A stretch of DNA of 57,135 nucleotides from Acanthaster planci (Eukaryota; Echinodermata; Asteroidea; Valvatida; Acanthasteridae), in assembly GCF_001949145.1 (NCBI RefSeq), contig NW_019091369.1, forward strand, positions 1,225,588 through 1,282,722, given 5' to 3'. Position numbers and translations under genes: made by a program. Below are positions 32,301 to 46,900 of this stretch, piece by piece (positions within the stretch are counted from its first letter, which is position 1; each line of letters opens with the position of its first letter). The notes under the pieces are model-generated. The model saw only the letters and a list, made by a program, of their open reading frames with translations. It searched no databases and was not told the DNA's origin.

Positions 32301-35300
32301 CTTTAAGACGGTAAAAAACAAACTTTTGAACATTTTCTTAAGCACATATATAATTCAATATTGAGGTGTTCTCCCACAGTTTGGCTCATAAATATTGAGG
32401 TTGTCAAAATACTTTCTCAAATAGCACAACATAGATTTAAAATATGGATAATTGACAAGACGAGGGTGTATGTTTGAGGTTTGTATTTTGTAAAAATGCA
32501 CTGTGTAGGACTTTTTAATGTTATTGACCACCATGAGCCGAAAAATGCTAGGAATGCAGCGATAGGCCGAGAAACAACCATTACCTTTGAACATTACATG
32601 AGGTACCATTGCATGTTAATCGAACTATTATTTGGCCCAGGGCGTTGTTGACATGAAGAACGAACCCTTTCAGTGTGAGGAACTTTTATTTTTTTCTTGT
32701 TATTCGGACGGAAAACAGTGGTTTTACTTTAAAGTTCGGAACTAATAACACTAATAACGATTTTTCACAAAAACACTGTGTGACCAAGTACATATTCATT
32801 CATTGCTTCACCTACTTGGTTTTGAACAGTCAAGCACTTTACAAAAGTACTCTGTACAGCTCAGCTTTAAGCACAGCCTACCTTTATTAAGTTACACTTT
32901 AAATAAAATTTCACTCCAACGCACGAACGGATATCAACCACTCAATAAATAGCTGCCTTTCTGCGCTAAATCCTGGGAGAGGAGAACGCGCGAACAAATA
33001 ATCTAACCAAATCGGACAGCCTTAAAACACTGTTATTTACCCTTCTGCGTCCCCCGACGGACAAAATACGTCCGATTCGCGTCTCTCAAAGAATATGCTA
33101 GTGAGGGAATACCCTTGGTTGTTGTAGGTCTTGGGAGGTTGCGAGAAGACAGGATGTGATTTGTGCTGCAGGAAAGGCAAAAATCGAATTTTGAGGGTTG
33201 TTTTCAGCTCAGTCTAAACAACTTGATGTATGCCTCAAGATACCAAGCCATTAAACGTAATTTAGTGTCATTCATTTGACCTATATAATCATTTGTCAGA
33301 AAAATGCACTCTAGGTATTCAAATTCAACAGACAAGCAGCCAAGCCAGTACCGGGGTTTTGCCGCTCCTGTAGTCAAATTTGAGTCCTTTATAAGAGTGT
33401 CTCACATGGTGTTTTCTCGTTCTCCGTCGGAAGTACCGCAATGTTTAGAAGAGGAACTACTGTGAACTAACGCATCGGACAATACACATAGACTATCCAT
33501 GAAATTGCCACTTTCTTGACATCAGTTTGGTCTTTGGCTTGTTTGAGGGTGCATGTATTATTTAACAGTTTCAAGGCGCCGATACACCTGTGTAGTCAGT
33601 GAACATGCCCACACTGCTCAATTTGACTCTGGAGAAATTTCATCTCGTCCACTTCATTGCATGCACGGGAACTGGTAATACATGTATAATGCACCAAACG
33701 ATGTTGATGGTGAATGCATGCATTTCTTTTGTAAGGAAGATGCATATTGCTTTGTGGTAAGTCAGTTCTTGCATCAAGACCCTCTGGCTGAAAACTTAAT
33801 TTCAGTTTTATTATTAAATTTACCATCCTCTTGGGTAAACAGGAAAAATGAGAGTGCGGAAGTGTAAAGCTTGAACTTTTATAAAGGTGATAGTTTTGTT
33901 CGTTTCTACTACTAGGCCTATTATTGTAAACTGGAGGACGATTTTATCAATTAATCGATAGAGTCACCGTCGCTTATCACGTGGCAAGCATGCAAGCCAT
34001 TTTATTTCATTTGGTCACAGCAATTTGACAAAAAGAACTTCATGTGACTCGCGATTAATCTTCACAAAAGTCACGAGGGAATCTGGGAAGTTTGAACTTT
34101 CACATACTGGACCTAATAAAGTTTTGTACACTGTTAAAATGTCCCTGACACCGGATAACTACTTCGAAAAATGTAACCACACGCTGTAGCTGCAGCAAAA
34201 CAATTTAGTTCACATGGACATCGTCAAACAAGCTACAAACTCTACGAGTTCTTACAGGAAAAGGGCTGATTGCCAATACAGTATAGCCAGCGGTAAAACA
34301 CGTCGACTTTAATATGTGTGACGTAAGAGTTCGACTACCTTTCTTCTAGTCTCGCGTACATCTTCCACCAGCCCCTACACAACTGTAAACAAGCTAGATT
34401 ATCATCGAAACCCTTCAATGAGCTTTGATCCAGTACAAATCTCGCTTTGCTTACTTCCAGGCACAGCAGCGATGCACGTAGGCCACGCGCAAATCCGTGT
34501 ACTGATTAAATCTAGGACTTAGCGCCACGTGACTGCGTGCTGGCATGCAACGGTTCTTGAACTTCGGTGATGTCATTGACTGATTGTAAAAGCAGTCGGT
34601 GGAAAACGACCGACAGCCGGTCTTTGGGTTGATAGTATTGAGGCATTGTGGAAAAGAGAGAAGATCAAAATGTGAATTCGTCCTAGTTTAAATAAAATAG
34701 TGCCCGGATGCGCAGATCTGCTAATCACGAGAAACATTGCGTTTGAAATGATGTTGCCTGCGTTGTATAAAGTGATCACAGAGAACAGGTTGTGCCGGGA
34801 TTCTGTGACCAAACAATAATCATAGTTGACATTTTGACCCTAATGCGGAAATAATTGTATCAGGCTTGGCGTTGGAGGGTACTAAAATTACATATTAGGT
34901 TCACTTGAGACGAACCTGTAGCTATGCCACGACCAGACCAATCTACACTGAATACAATAATTCAACCGTCTCTAAATCTTATTAAAGTTGTTTTCAAAAT
35001 CGAACGGTCCTGGATCGGTTTACATTACGTCCCCTGGCAAAACTGCGTCAGCAAGGCAAAAATAATAAGACCTACATACGTGAACTCTTCGTAGGGTTCA
35101 ACATATTGCAGGTTCCGATGTAATCACTGGTTACCGATGAAACCGTTGGAATTTTGTTAAACGTTATTTTACGGTGATGGATATGTCAACTTACGTCGTC
35201 TTTATTTTTCTTCTTAAAACATTTAGTTCTGTAAAAATGTACCTTTCCTAATGCAAGGGCGGATCGGGGGGGGGGTTGAAGAAGACTGTTCTCCCCCCAG

Positions 35301-37835
35301 TCAATTTTGCTTAGATAGGCTTATGCTACACAAGGAAAATGCTAAGCAGACATACTAAAATAAAGCATCTTGCTTAAAGTAGAAATGAACAGAATAATGA
35401 AAACGTCAAAATACCGAAGGAAGTATGCAATTAACAATTACAAGTCATGTAACGAATTTGGATTGAAAGTTATATAACACTGATTGAAAGTGACAAACTT
35501 GTTTTATTTGTCGTACATTCGGCAACTGTATAAACTACGGAATTAAATTGTTTTTTCACTGGAAAGTATGGTAAATGTATGAAATTGTTTGCAAAATGTT
35601 CGAATATGAGGGAACAAAGACGAAATAAAACATGGAATATGAAAGGTTATGAACTTTAGAGGCGAATTTGAAGTTGAATGTTGAACGGAAAAAAGTTTCA
35701 AACTGTACGGAGAAACTCTTATAGTTGCTTCCTTTTTTAAGATTCGAATAATATAGGTTCTCACGACTAATTGTTTTGGTTTTTTTTTTCGATTTAGTTA
35801 ACAATGGGGTTTCTTTTTCACCTTGGTTGCATTCTTTTTTGATTTTGTGCCAACAAGTGTGGGTTTAAATCCTTTTTTTTTAGAACTTCAAGTATCTATT
35901 TTACCCGTCGGAAGTTAAATTGTCACCGACCTTTGGGAACTGAGGGAAATAAAGATTTGTCTTGCTTTTCGTTTCCTATTACAATCAATTTATTTCAAAC
36001 TTCACGTGTTCAATTTAGACTCCTCAATTTTTCTTTGGCCAGAAATATTTCTCAACCTTGGAGGGATAGGAATGCTGAATGCTCCACACACATTGTCTGG
36101 ATTAGATCATTCCTTTCTGAAATAGTATTAGATTACAGCTATCTGTAATGACCACTTCCAATTAAATTCAATACAGGGTGCATTTCTTGAAGTTCTGCCT
36201 ACAATTCTGACCATTCCAAGTGAAAAGTTAACAAAGGTAGAAATAATATAAAAGCACCACTTCGTCTTAACATGAAAATAAAAATTTTTCTTGTTTTCCT
36301 GTGTATTTGTTTATAAGGATTTTCTGTTTTTCTTTCCTAGAAAATCAACGTTGATAATGATATACATACGACTCAGACAGATATGCCAAAATTAAACAAC
36401 GACTTGAAACGTTTTTACATGAACACAAAATTTGCCCTTGCTTCCCTGTGCATTAGTCAGAAGTCTTTTAAGTGTTTGTTTCCTTAAAAATCCATTCTGG
36501 TAAATGCAAATAAGATTCGAGAATCAATCTGATTCCAAAGAGACGAATGCGAATGGTACCATGTTGATCAAACCGCATTCATAATCAACTTCTTTCCCAG
36601 ATCTCTGACAAATTGGTGTGAACAAAAGTATAATTTAAATTTGAATCTACTAAGTTAACGAAGAATGTTCAAAAATCGAAGTGAATGGACACGCTTTAAT
36701 GTTCAAACGCGGATATAAAAGCAACCAGTTTAAACGAATTTGAATGAGCCTCGCATTAAACTGAACTATTTAGTTGATTTGCCGGTAAAAACCTAATTTA
36801 GATAATTAAATTAATCAAACAGTTGTTTATTTTCAGTTTTCAATTTTTAAGGAGAACCAAAATCATAAACAATGCTTGTCAACACTACAGTCATTAAAAG
36901 GGGAAAACTGTTCAATAGATATACTTTTAAATATACTGGTTTTATTTTTCATTCACAAATTTTGAATGTCAAAGAACTTATTACTACACGGTTATAGATA
37001 AAAATTTGACAAAGCATTTTTGAATTTATTCAAATGCGATATGTTAAAAATAAACAAAACAAATCAATATGTACTATACTGGAGATCAGACATTTTTAAC
37101 TTTGGTCTCTTATTTCTTCTTAATAAAGGTGAAAAATTGCTATTGATTCTGAGTCATATCTCCGTTATTGAACTGTTCATTAATCATACTTATTCTCATT
37201 GACTTATCCAGTTACTTCCTGCATATATATCACAGCCCCTTGTTTCCCATGCTGTTGTATAATTTCTCGCATTCTTCCTCAATCGCGTCACAAAAACAAC
37301 GATCTTTTTTGTCAAGAATCACACGCTTGTCCGAATAAAGTATTTTCATAGCATAATTCATCACCCATGGGAATCGTCGTTCGTAGGATTACACTTTCAA
37401 GTGCACTCCATGGACTTATCGACGGAGTTTAGAAATCCAGTGCCCGATAATTCATGGGAAACTTGAATCTTAAGTTATACAAGTCGATACTTCGCCTTCA
37501 TGATTCTAAATATAACCCTCTGACCTCTAGAAAAGCTGTCAACGCTCATCAAAAAGCCGATGTAAGCTGTTAAATCTGGTGGACTATGGTGTCTAGGTTT
37601 AGTATTCGAGAGTTTCATCGGTTGGTTTGCAAGGAAAATTCAAGACCCAACCCAAGGTTGAGCATCAGAGCTGAGAGGTGATGGTGTACATGGTACTCTC
37701 AATCTCATCTGAAATAAAAATAGCCGAGGAGTTGCACAATATTAACGGCTTGTTAACAGCTACTCTGGCTATGTGCGCCAATGAATATACGTTTATTCAT
37801 AGCCTTTATTAATCAGCATCACATTACGGAGTTTG
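32301..37835. other. Gene C first intron (presumed): no feature
   Basis: AT-rich throughout, with long T- and A-rich stretches between 35500 and 37200. A short G-run near 35268 preceded by GGGCGGATC may be one end of a CAGTGGCG-type MITE. No exon, RNA gene or tandem repeat of note. Confidence 0.4.
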
Positions 37836-38010
37836 GAAGAAGGTCCAAGTTTTAGAGGCAGGAGGAAACCGGAGTACCAGGAGAAAACCTGTGAGAGCCA
37901 GTATGGACTGGAAAACCACATGCACTTAAAGCCTAGGCCAAGCCAGGACTCGAACCCAGGCCTCATTGGTGCAAGGCGAGGAAAGAACCCGCTAACCCGC
38001 TCCTCCAATG
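37836..38010. repeat. Dispersed repeat with GCAGGAGGAAACCGGAGTAC motif
   Basis: Contains GCAGGAGGAAACCGGAGTAC, CAGGAGAAAACCTG, then GACTCGAACCCAGG and GAACCCGCTAACCCGCTCC. This string order is familiar from repeats in many deuterostome genomes. GACTCGAACCC is an inverse B-box-like motif, so it may be a minus-strand tRNA-type SINE. Ends were not defined. Confidence 0.5.
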
Positions 38011-41000
38011 GCATGGGCGAGAAGGAAAGCTTTAAAATTTTATATGCACATGAATTAGCTTGCCAACGCTGGACAATAGATCGAATTCGTCTCACGGGTC
38101 GACGCATTTGGTTCTCTTTGGTACAATGGACAAAAGTGGGGGAGGGACGTGGTTCAAGTCGGAGAAAAAACTCAAAAGGTGGAGACTGTTCAGTAAAGGA
38201 GAAACGGCAAAAAAGGGAGATTTTTTGATTCGTATTCGAATCAAAGACTTAAACAACGCCCTCCCTGAAAGTTTAATACTTTCAGCCTGAGATTAAATGT
38301 TCGATTTATTGTAGAGCGTTTGCTGTTTGTATGTACACAAAAGCTTTAGTCTTGGCCCAAGCCGTTAAATGTGCAACTCTTCTGCTGGGTGTACAACTAT
38401 TTTTTTTTCAATCACAGAAACATGTAATGCTTGTATATTAAGTCACACACATATAGACATGCAGTCAGCACCACACTATTTCCATTACTCATAAGTCCAA
38501 AAAGTTAGCTGCGGGAATCTGCCAGATTCAAGTTATGTATGCTACCAGACTGCACGGAATTGGGGGCATTTAACACCACGAACAAGCAGGTTTGCTGAGC
38601 GGCCAATTAGGAGTTCACCGTCTCTTCAAATGAAGACCAAGTTTACAACTTAAGAATGACATGCTTCCTGATAAAAAGAAGGAAATTATTTCGTTAGGAA
38701 ACTATCTGCATTTGTAATCTCATCTGAGAATTAGCGATGAGTAAGTTACGAAATGAATGAAGAACTAAACTCAAAATTGAGGTTAACCTTTAATTAACTC
38801 AGCTGATGGTGAGTTTTAAAATGAAAAACACAAAGAAAAATAAGGATCATACGTAACTATTAACAAAGAAATATCAAAATAAATAAGTAAGATAAATGGT
38901 GGAGTAAAAATAAATTGAAAGGAATATATATACAAATGCAGAAGACACGTTAGAACTGCAGGTGAAATGAAAGGAATTTTTCACTTAAAATGAAAACCAT
39001 TGCCACCGAACATGAAAAAGAAAATATTCTCGCAGCAAATCGAAAAAAAAAGTCTAAAACGGTGAACTTAAATCTGAAGTGATTTTCGTCTTGTGCTTAA
39101 CATTGTTATAATTCATGTCATCAACTGCGATTTCGTTGTCTATCAAGTCGATTTTGATTGTTAGGTTTTTTAGAATTAACAGTTACAGGTTAACAGTGTA
39201 TTGTACATTCTTGAGAATAATCGACACTTTTCTGAATAGGATGACGCCACATGAGAGGTTTAACGGATTCAAATGTCGTTACACTTCGGTTTGTTTTAGT
39301 TCGGTTCGGCTTGGCTTTAGGACCAATGTAATTTGTGCAAATGAAGCAGGTAAAATGAGGCAATCCAAAGATTAATCGGACTAAAAAGTAAAATCGCAAC
39401 GTGAGATTTCCAGGTCATTCGATCTTGAAACATCCAGTAGTTTTAGAAAAAAAAACTTGTGCATAACGAAGTTTTTTCATTGCACTCTGGTGTGTATAGT
39501 TATGAATTTCGTCAGGTGTCCGGCAGAAGGGCACCTTTCGCTGGAAGCGTGATCACAGCAGAAAAATGTTCCCGACAAAAGGGCGTAAGAAGCACACTCT
39601 CTTTATGTAATAAAAACGGATATAATTTACTACAAAATCAACCTTGGCTGCACAAAAAGCAACCTTTGAACAACTTATTAAAGGACTTGGGCTTTTTTGT
39701 TTACTTTTTGCCAAGAAATCTTCATATTTCATTAAAATACAATAGTTGCATACTTTCGTCCTTTTGCCGGGCACACGACGATGCTACTGAACTACTCTGT
39801 CCTTTGTAATTATTAGGGAAAGGATAACAAGTCTGTTAATTTCCATGAGCCATTATGTAGCAATGTGCCAAGTTATTAAAGCATATAGTACTAATCCTAG
39901 TAATCGTTGGCAGAAAATAGTTCCCTGGTTATTATAGGCAATACTCAGAGAGCCGGAAGCAGTGAGCCTTAATTACCACGTAAAAAGTGATTAAAAAATA
40001 CAACAGCACTCCAAAGTGTCAAACCAGACACTCTCCCAAGTACTATAAAAATTAAAAAGTCATGAAGGTCGTGGGCGACGAAAGCGCAGAACACGCTTGC
40101 AAGAAAAGGGTGACCGCTGAAGAACGCTTCTTATGAGTGATATGATCTTGAAAATCAAATCACTACACATCGGAGTTTCATCATTCTGCTTCTCTTTTCA
40201 GCTGGTATGCAAATCGATTGAACCTGTCGTCAATTTTTTGGGCTACAGAGGATCTCTCGGCGACCTTAGAGCGGCATGGGAATTGTCCTCAAGTAATGAT
40301 TTTTCGCCGCATTAGAATCTTCCCTTTGTCAGATTTTTTCTGGGTAGCGAAATCTGTAAGGTTCAACCTATTTGCATACTAAATTGCTTTGAATTTATTG
40401 CGATTTGATTGTAAAACAGATGAAAGATTTTGTTAATATGTCATGAACTTCTCCCAAACCCATATAGACCAAAAACGAGCACATTTTGAGTGATGTTAAG
40501 CTCAAGAACATACGACCTTTGCTTTTTGGTAAGATCGACTACATTTCACAGAAAAAAACATGGTAGTGTGAAAACATTACACTGCACTGTTTGTCAATTG
40601 ACAGAGAATTAAATGCCTTGAAGACCAATTTTGAAAACAAAAGGACCAACCTGGCGGTAATTGGTTGCCAAGCAACTCTATCCAAAACGTTAGACCTGTT
40701 GACACGTGCCGTCGTAATAGGCAGTTTCCAGGACTATAGTGACAAGATTTGCAGACAGCACTTGGCTGGAAAATTATTCGTCTATGTATACTTTCTGACA
40801 AGAGGGATTTTTGATGATTGGCAATTTTTTTTTTCTTCCGACAATCATCAGAATAAAGGCTTCCTCGCTGGTTGACAATAGTGGTGCCAGTGTCGCTTTC
40901 ATTTGTGCTTTCATTAAGGATCTTTTTACGTCACCCTTGGATGATTCTTTTCAAAATTGTCTGCGGATGATTGGAGTCGAGATTAGTTTGGATCAAATAT

Positions 41001-43712
41001 AGTAAACTCTAGCATTTCTGTCAGAAATATGACATATGATGCTGTATTATTTATTGGACGACAGCAAAATGAATTTCGTTAATTAACTTTATTCGAAGTC
41101 CAATTGTAATTGCAAGGGGATTGTTGATAATGGATCCGCATTTTCACAAGGGTATCTTTTCCAATCTCCTTTATTGGTTTCCGACCAAGCGGAAATTTTG
41201 AATAAAACTCAACTTTTGTTTACCCATTTTCGCATCAGAATCATGTGCAAACTTTGCCCTAAGTGATGAGAATATCTTGGTCCGCACACAGTAAGTCTTT
41301 GCTTTTTGCTATTTTAGAGTGCCATTGCTGGAATCTATCCCTCTAAACGTTGGTTTTTATCATTCAACACAGACTCCCAAAGACTTGCAAATGGTGTTCG
41401 ATGGGATGAGAGCCCGCTCGCCTTCAAAGCGGCCTTCAGTGTATATGTATTCGCAATGATGCCTTGTTTTAAGAATTTGAATGGCAACCCCACCCCTTAT
41501 GCAATGTGTAACCAAGCAAAGAGTGTCCCGCAGGGTATTCAGCTCGTTGACGATCCTATGAGTGAGTCTCGACTAAAGAAATCGATATTTCCGCCCAGAA
41601 TGTCATAAACTGTGAATAATACGAACAAACGTCAACTTTGTTCCCTCCAGCGTCTAAAGTGCTTAATTTTGGGTTTGGTTTTCTTTCCTTTAGTCCATTC
41701 TGTTTCCTGTAAGCTCTTTTCTAATGTGTTTGGATTCATTTTGTCTCCATTCGTTCGCCACGCGATCCGTTTCCCCAAACTAAAAATACATGTTGTAAAC
41801 CAGACCCGTCCCATTGATGAATTGCCCGAACGAAGACCCATGGGCGTGTGTTGTGTGAGAGCCCGCGCGGAGCAATTCAACGCCTTTACCATTTCGCGGC
41901 TGTTATTTCTTGCCCGGATGTTTTCGGGCCATTGCAGACCCGATAGACTCGAAGATCGCTCATTTAATTCCTGCAAAGCACACAAACCCACAGCCTGGCA
42001 GGAACAAATCATCCCAGAATGATCGTAAATGCGTTTGCCAGCGATCCATCATGTACTGTTCGCATTATAATCGCTGTTCGGCGTTAATGGGACCCCTTCA
42101 ATTCCTCCCTAATTGGCACTTAGTCGGCCATATTCACTACAAGGAGGATGGGATTTTTAGTCATTCAGAAAGCAAAGTATTCTGCGAATCCAAAGGACTA
42201 AAATTGAGCAAACACAAAATTGAAATGACTTGTTCATTTCAAATGATTGAAACTCCCACGCGAGCCAAAACACATTTGTTCTTTCCCCGCGATTTTTTAA
42301 TCAACTTAATGCATTCGCATTATAATTAATTTCAAAAAGCGTCACGCTTGATGAACATACTCAAAAGAGCCCAAACTTACTGCCATCACAAATCTGTCAC
42401 TATGTACAGCATGTGCCTGCAATAAGGTAATTGCTAGAAGTCGATGGCTGATAGAATGTATGAAAAAAATAACTTCGACAGCCCGAGGGTAGAAGTCACT
42501 TTATATTCTAGCAGAGACTGTTCTTTACCCTCTTTTCCACGGTTGTTTCTTATACACTCACTGCTTTACATGTCACCCTGGGGCTTTCATTAACAAAAAA
42601 ACTGTGCACATGAATAGAGGGCTTATAGCACAGTCTGAGGATGCGGAATAGTAAAGAAGTTGGATTTTTAAATTCACCTGGTGATCGTTTTCATCGCTCT
42701 GTTCTTCGTAGATGTTTCCCGTCCACCTGCATGGTGTTTCAACTAAATAGTAATCTTATATTCTCTTTTTGTTAGTTCTCTTAAGTTAATGGCAATAAAT
42801 AAAAAACACCGACAGATTGGAATTTCTCCGTGTCTCTTCCTATGATCCTCCCTTTTTCTGACCTTTAGTAGCCACCTGTTTTGCCCATGATCGCTGAACG
42901 AATTTTGACATATTATTCAGAAGCCTAGTTGGTGGTCAGTAGCAGAATGCCAATCCAAACCAGCAACTACTGCCTCCTCGTTCTGTAAACAAGGGGCAAT
43001 TAATGATGTTTTTAGCATGACCGTTTTTTTACATTACGAAACCGCAATGAAAACAACATGAGGCATAGGCCGATAGTTTATTTATCCAAGTGACTTGTGT
43101 TTAAATGGCTCAGTGGTGCTTGGCTGTCTGCATCTTAATTAAAAGCAAACTTGTTTTTTTCTCTTCTCCCGAATTCTAGGCAACGTTTTCTTCATTTCAG
43201 TTTTTAAAATTAGGCGTCATTTCAATTAGTAATTTCAACTTTGAAGGGCAATTTACAGCCAGGAATTTCGGGAGCGAACTACAAAAACACTGCTGATACA
43301 TTGTGGTCGGTATCTAAGGAAACTATCCACCAATTTCGAGAGTAATGTAATGATTATTCCCAAGGCGTGCCAAAAGCAAGACTAACCATATTTCTACGAC
43401 AAACCGTCGGTCCTTGAAGTAACAAGGAGAAGATTGCAATGGAAGTTCGTTCGAATATAGAGACATATATCCTAACAAAAAGACGGGCCTGGCTTTCGGG
43501 ACACTGGGGGAGGAGGATTGAGACGACGAGAGTTTGTACAAAGAATGCAGAGGGTGCTGTAGGGGACACGCAGGGGAAATATTGAGATCCATCGTGCTTT
43601 CTCGTGCAATCTAAGGAAATTCAAGGACAACATTTCGAACCTTATTAGCATTCCATTTCTTGTAATTGCTACATGCAATGAGGAACTCACATATAGTTAG
43701 CAGCTGAATGGG
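38011..43712. other. Gene C first intron (presumed): AT-rich with GC-richer blocks
   Basis: No supported exon. The block 41680-42330 is richer in GC and CpG than its neighbours and carries overlapping open stretches on both strands with no recognisable domain; it could be a regulatory element. A well-formed acceptor/donor pair bounding 40202-40292 was considered and set aside because its phase does not fit exon 1. Confidence 0.4.
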
Positions 43713-43914
43713 CAGGTGCTGAATTCCCCTCCGGGTGAAATTTCGAGGGGGCAACCGGGGTGCACACATTTTTTTCAAGGGGGCGACGTGAAGCAAATGA
43801 ACTGTAGTTTGTGTATTGGCTCTGTACATTTCAACACTGGGTGGCACCGGGGAAGGACACGGACATCGGCTAGATGAGCCCCCCCCCCGGTCGCTGCCCT
43901 TGAATTCGCTACTG
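43713..43914. mobile_element. MITE-like element, CAGTAGCG-type ends (202 bp)
   Basis: The right end reads GAATTCGCTACTG (inverse of CAGTAGCGAATTC) with a run of about 10 C just inside. The left end CAGGTGCTGAATTCCCC is a decayed inverse partner. Size and termini agree with the elements at 10332 and 15267. Confidence 0.5.
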
Positions 43915-46900
43915 GTGTCACAGTAGCTGTACGCATGTAGCACAATTAACAGGGTGTCTACCATTGCTACCGGTACCATGCTTCGTCATAAATTTCCATT
44001 CATTCAAAAAAAAAGATGATTTGCACCATAATGTGATTGTTATGACTTATTCTAAATTATGGTTTGGGGAAACAAAAACGACTCAAAGAATGTGGAAAGC
44101 ATTGTCAACAGAATGAATTTGGTCAGAATGGGATACTTTTTCCCAGAAGATGGATACGATATCATGCGTTAATTTTCTGCCCTTCAACGACCTAATGAGC
44201 GATTCTTTCGGGTCGATGAGCTCTCATCTACCCCGGAGGGTTTCAAGTTAATATCTGCATAGAAAGCAGCACAGATGAGCGAGTAAACGCGCTGAGTATG
44301 TTTTCCTTTTCCTCAGGAAATTCAAGTCTATATTTATACCTGTCAGGGGCTAGCACCGAAAGCTTCAAGTGAATGGAACATACTTAGCGATCTGCACCAC
44401 AACAGCTGTTTAATCGTTCACTTGGGTGAGAACCCAGTTCGTTTTGTTTTCCCAAACTGTGGATCTGCCCTTCACAATGCTCCCACCCCGACGTTCTTTG
44501 AACATTCCAAAACGCTGTACTGCAGTCGATGTTTTAAAAACAAGACGCTAATCAATTTCGAGGACCCGACAGGAAACGTCAGGTGAGCGACAGCGTGTAC
44601 TGGATTGCTTATGGAGAAGCGTACATGGCAACTAGTTCATCGCTCATCTGCGATGACATTCCTTTACCAGCTGCTTGGCTTTACGCGCTTGAAGTCATTT
44701 CGCGCCAGATATAAAAACAATGGCAATGACGTAGGCCCTCTGCTTTTACCATGACCCAGGGTGACCACTAGAGTGCAGGGTCGGGGTACTGCCCAGAGAT
44801 ATGTCGAGCAAAAAGTGCTGATTGCCTCTGCAAATCATCCCATGCACCAACATTGATGATGAGTTGTCGGAACAGGCATATCGTGTCAATGAATGGGTGA
44901 GACACGTTTTCCAATGAGGCCGCCCCGGGCGAAAAAAATGAAGAACGTGCAGCCAATATCACGCTTAAACTACCCCATTGGATGCTTAGACATGAAGTTC
45001 TGAACTTGAAGTCACGAGAATCGGTTTCACTCCGAGGCATTTTTAACTTCAAATTTTCGTGACGCATGTGGTTGCACTGTATTTCGAATATATTTAGATC
45101 AACACGCGGGCGTGTATAGAACATTTTGTACAAACTTGTGCACACCTTGGAGTTGAATTCGGAGCTATGCTTGCTAGAGATCTGTAAATGGGTCTGTGTT
45201 CCTTTTTAAACAGACATGCACACAGATACGCACGCATTGACACAGAAGAAAAGTTTCCACGTCTCTCTCTACCTTTTCAATTGAGTAAAAGCTTCGAACA
45301 AGGTCATGAATGGTTTTGTACAAACTTAGTATCAACATTAAAATGCAGGCCTGGTGCTCTTACATGTTCTGTTGGGCTGAAAGAACACTAATTCCTGGGG
45401 CCAACAGATCGATCTCAATCCCTGCCTTCAACTCATTTGGTACACAAATACTCCGGCATGCAGCTCGAGTGAAAGGAACGAGGTTGGATGAAATTTCATG
45501 TCATTGGACTGTCTACTATACTAACAATCCGTGTAAAGATTTAAAAACATTAAAACAATTCAGGACGTGGTTTCGTTTATGAGGAATTGAATAAAATTGT
45601 ACCACAATTCGCTGAGACACAAAACCATTGATAACATTGCGGACTTGGCCTTTATTTGGGAGTTTTAGTGGCACCCTGGCATACCATAACTATGAACTCC
45701 TGAACTACTGTTCTGGAGATAACCATATTTTCAGTCCCATTATCTACTGACTGAGGAAATTAACTCGCAAAGCGAATCCATTAGACAGCCAAAAACAGCC
45801 TCGAGGTGGTCACAAACCATGAACCGGTGAAGGCTTAACATATATTTACGCTAGCAGTGTCATGATCTATTAAAATGATGTCTGCTTTGCAATTTGTCAA
45901 GGTTTAAGACAGTCCACTTGGTGACCACAAGGTTAAACTCTGTCTAGCCAAGATTGTAAGTCCAATGTGATGCCAAACAAGTCGACAGCAGATTGTCGAT
46001 ATCCTCAGTATCGATGCAAATGGATCAGATAGAAATGTCTCCGTACGAGAGTCCACCTTGAGAAAAAAAATGAGAAAATGCAACGTGGCCTATTAGGGAG
46101 GCAGACTTCCGTTTTTATGTAGTCATCGGTTTTTTAAGAGCTTTTTTTTATGGTTTTTATGTGGCGCTGAGAGTATATTTAGGATTAAAACTGTGAAAGC
46201 TATACAGGCTGGTTCTCTTATTAGCTTGAGAAGCAAGTGCAGAATCGCAAGTGAAACAGACTTCCCATCTCTAGAAACAGTGTGTTGGTCAAACAGCGAT
46301 TTTCTCACCTACAGGTGCACACCCGCTTTCCTTTTTAAAAAGGGCATATTGGGAATAATGCAGAATAAACCTAGGGTTTACCTCCCTGTACCGGGTTTCT
46401 GGCGTGCCCGGGGTTGCCCTGTAACTCACGGGAGCTTACTGTCTTGAGCCACCTCCCTTTTGCAAACAGAAATGAAATTGCCTCATATACCAGGTACTAC
46501 GAACGCATAAACCACTTTCATTGTCGATGATGTTTAACTCGCTGTCCGCTATTGCCACTCAAGCCCAATGGGGAAAACATTTTCTAATGCTCCTGCGTTC
46601 GTCTTGTTTCCACTCAGCGATCGCAAATCTCATGTTTTGAACTCTAGCGATTAAAACAATTTGAATCTCAGTTATGAGTTTCTCATCGAGAGGTCATGTT
46701 GACAGAGGGTGTAAGGTGACAACAAAACAGTACTTGAGAGTGTAAAGGAATATGTAGAGCAGTTCCTTATTTATCGTCCACCTGTAGCGCTCCACTCGTG
46801 CCATATGCCATTATGTTTCCTAAGATAGATTTCAAGCAACCTGTAGTACTGACGTTTCCAGTGCCGTTTGATAAGATTCTTTGTGTAAATTAAACACAAA

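Noticed and set aside
40202-40292. Possible exon with strong acceptor (TTCTGCTTCTCTTTTCAG) and donor-like AAGTAATG
   Set aside because: The frame needed after gene C exon 1 (phase 1) meets a TGA. The open frames would need an unseen intermediate exon, and no family is recognised.
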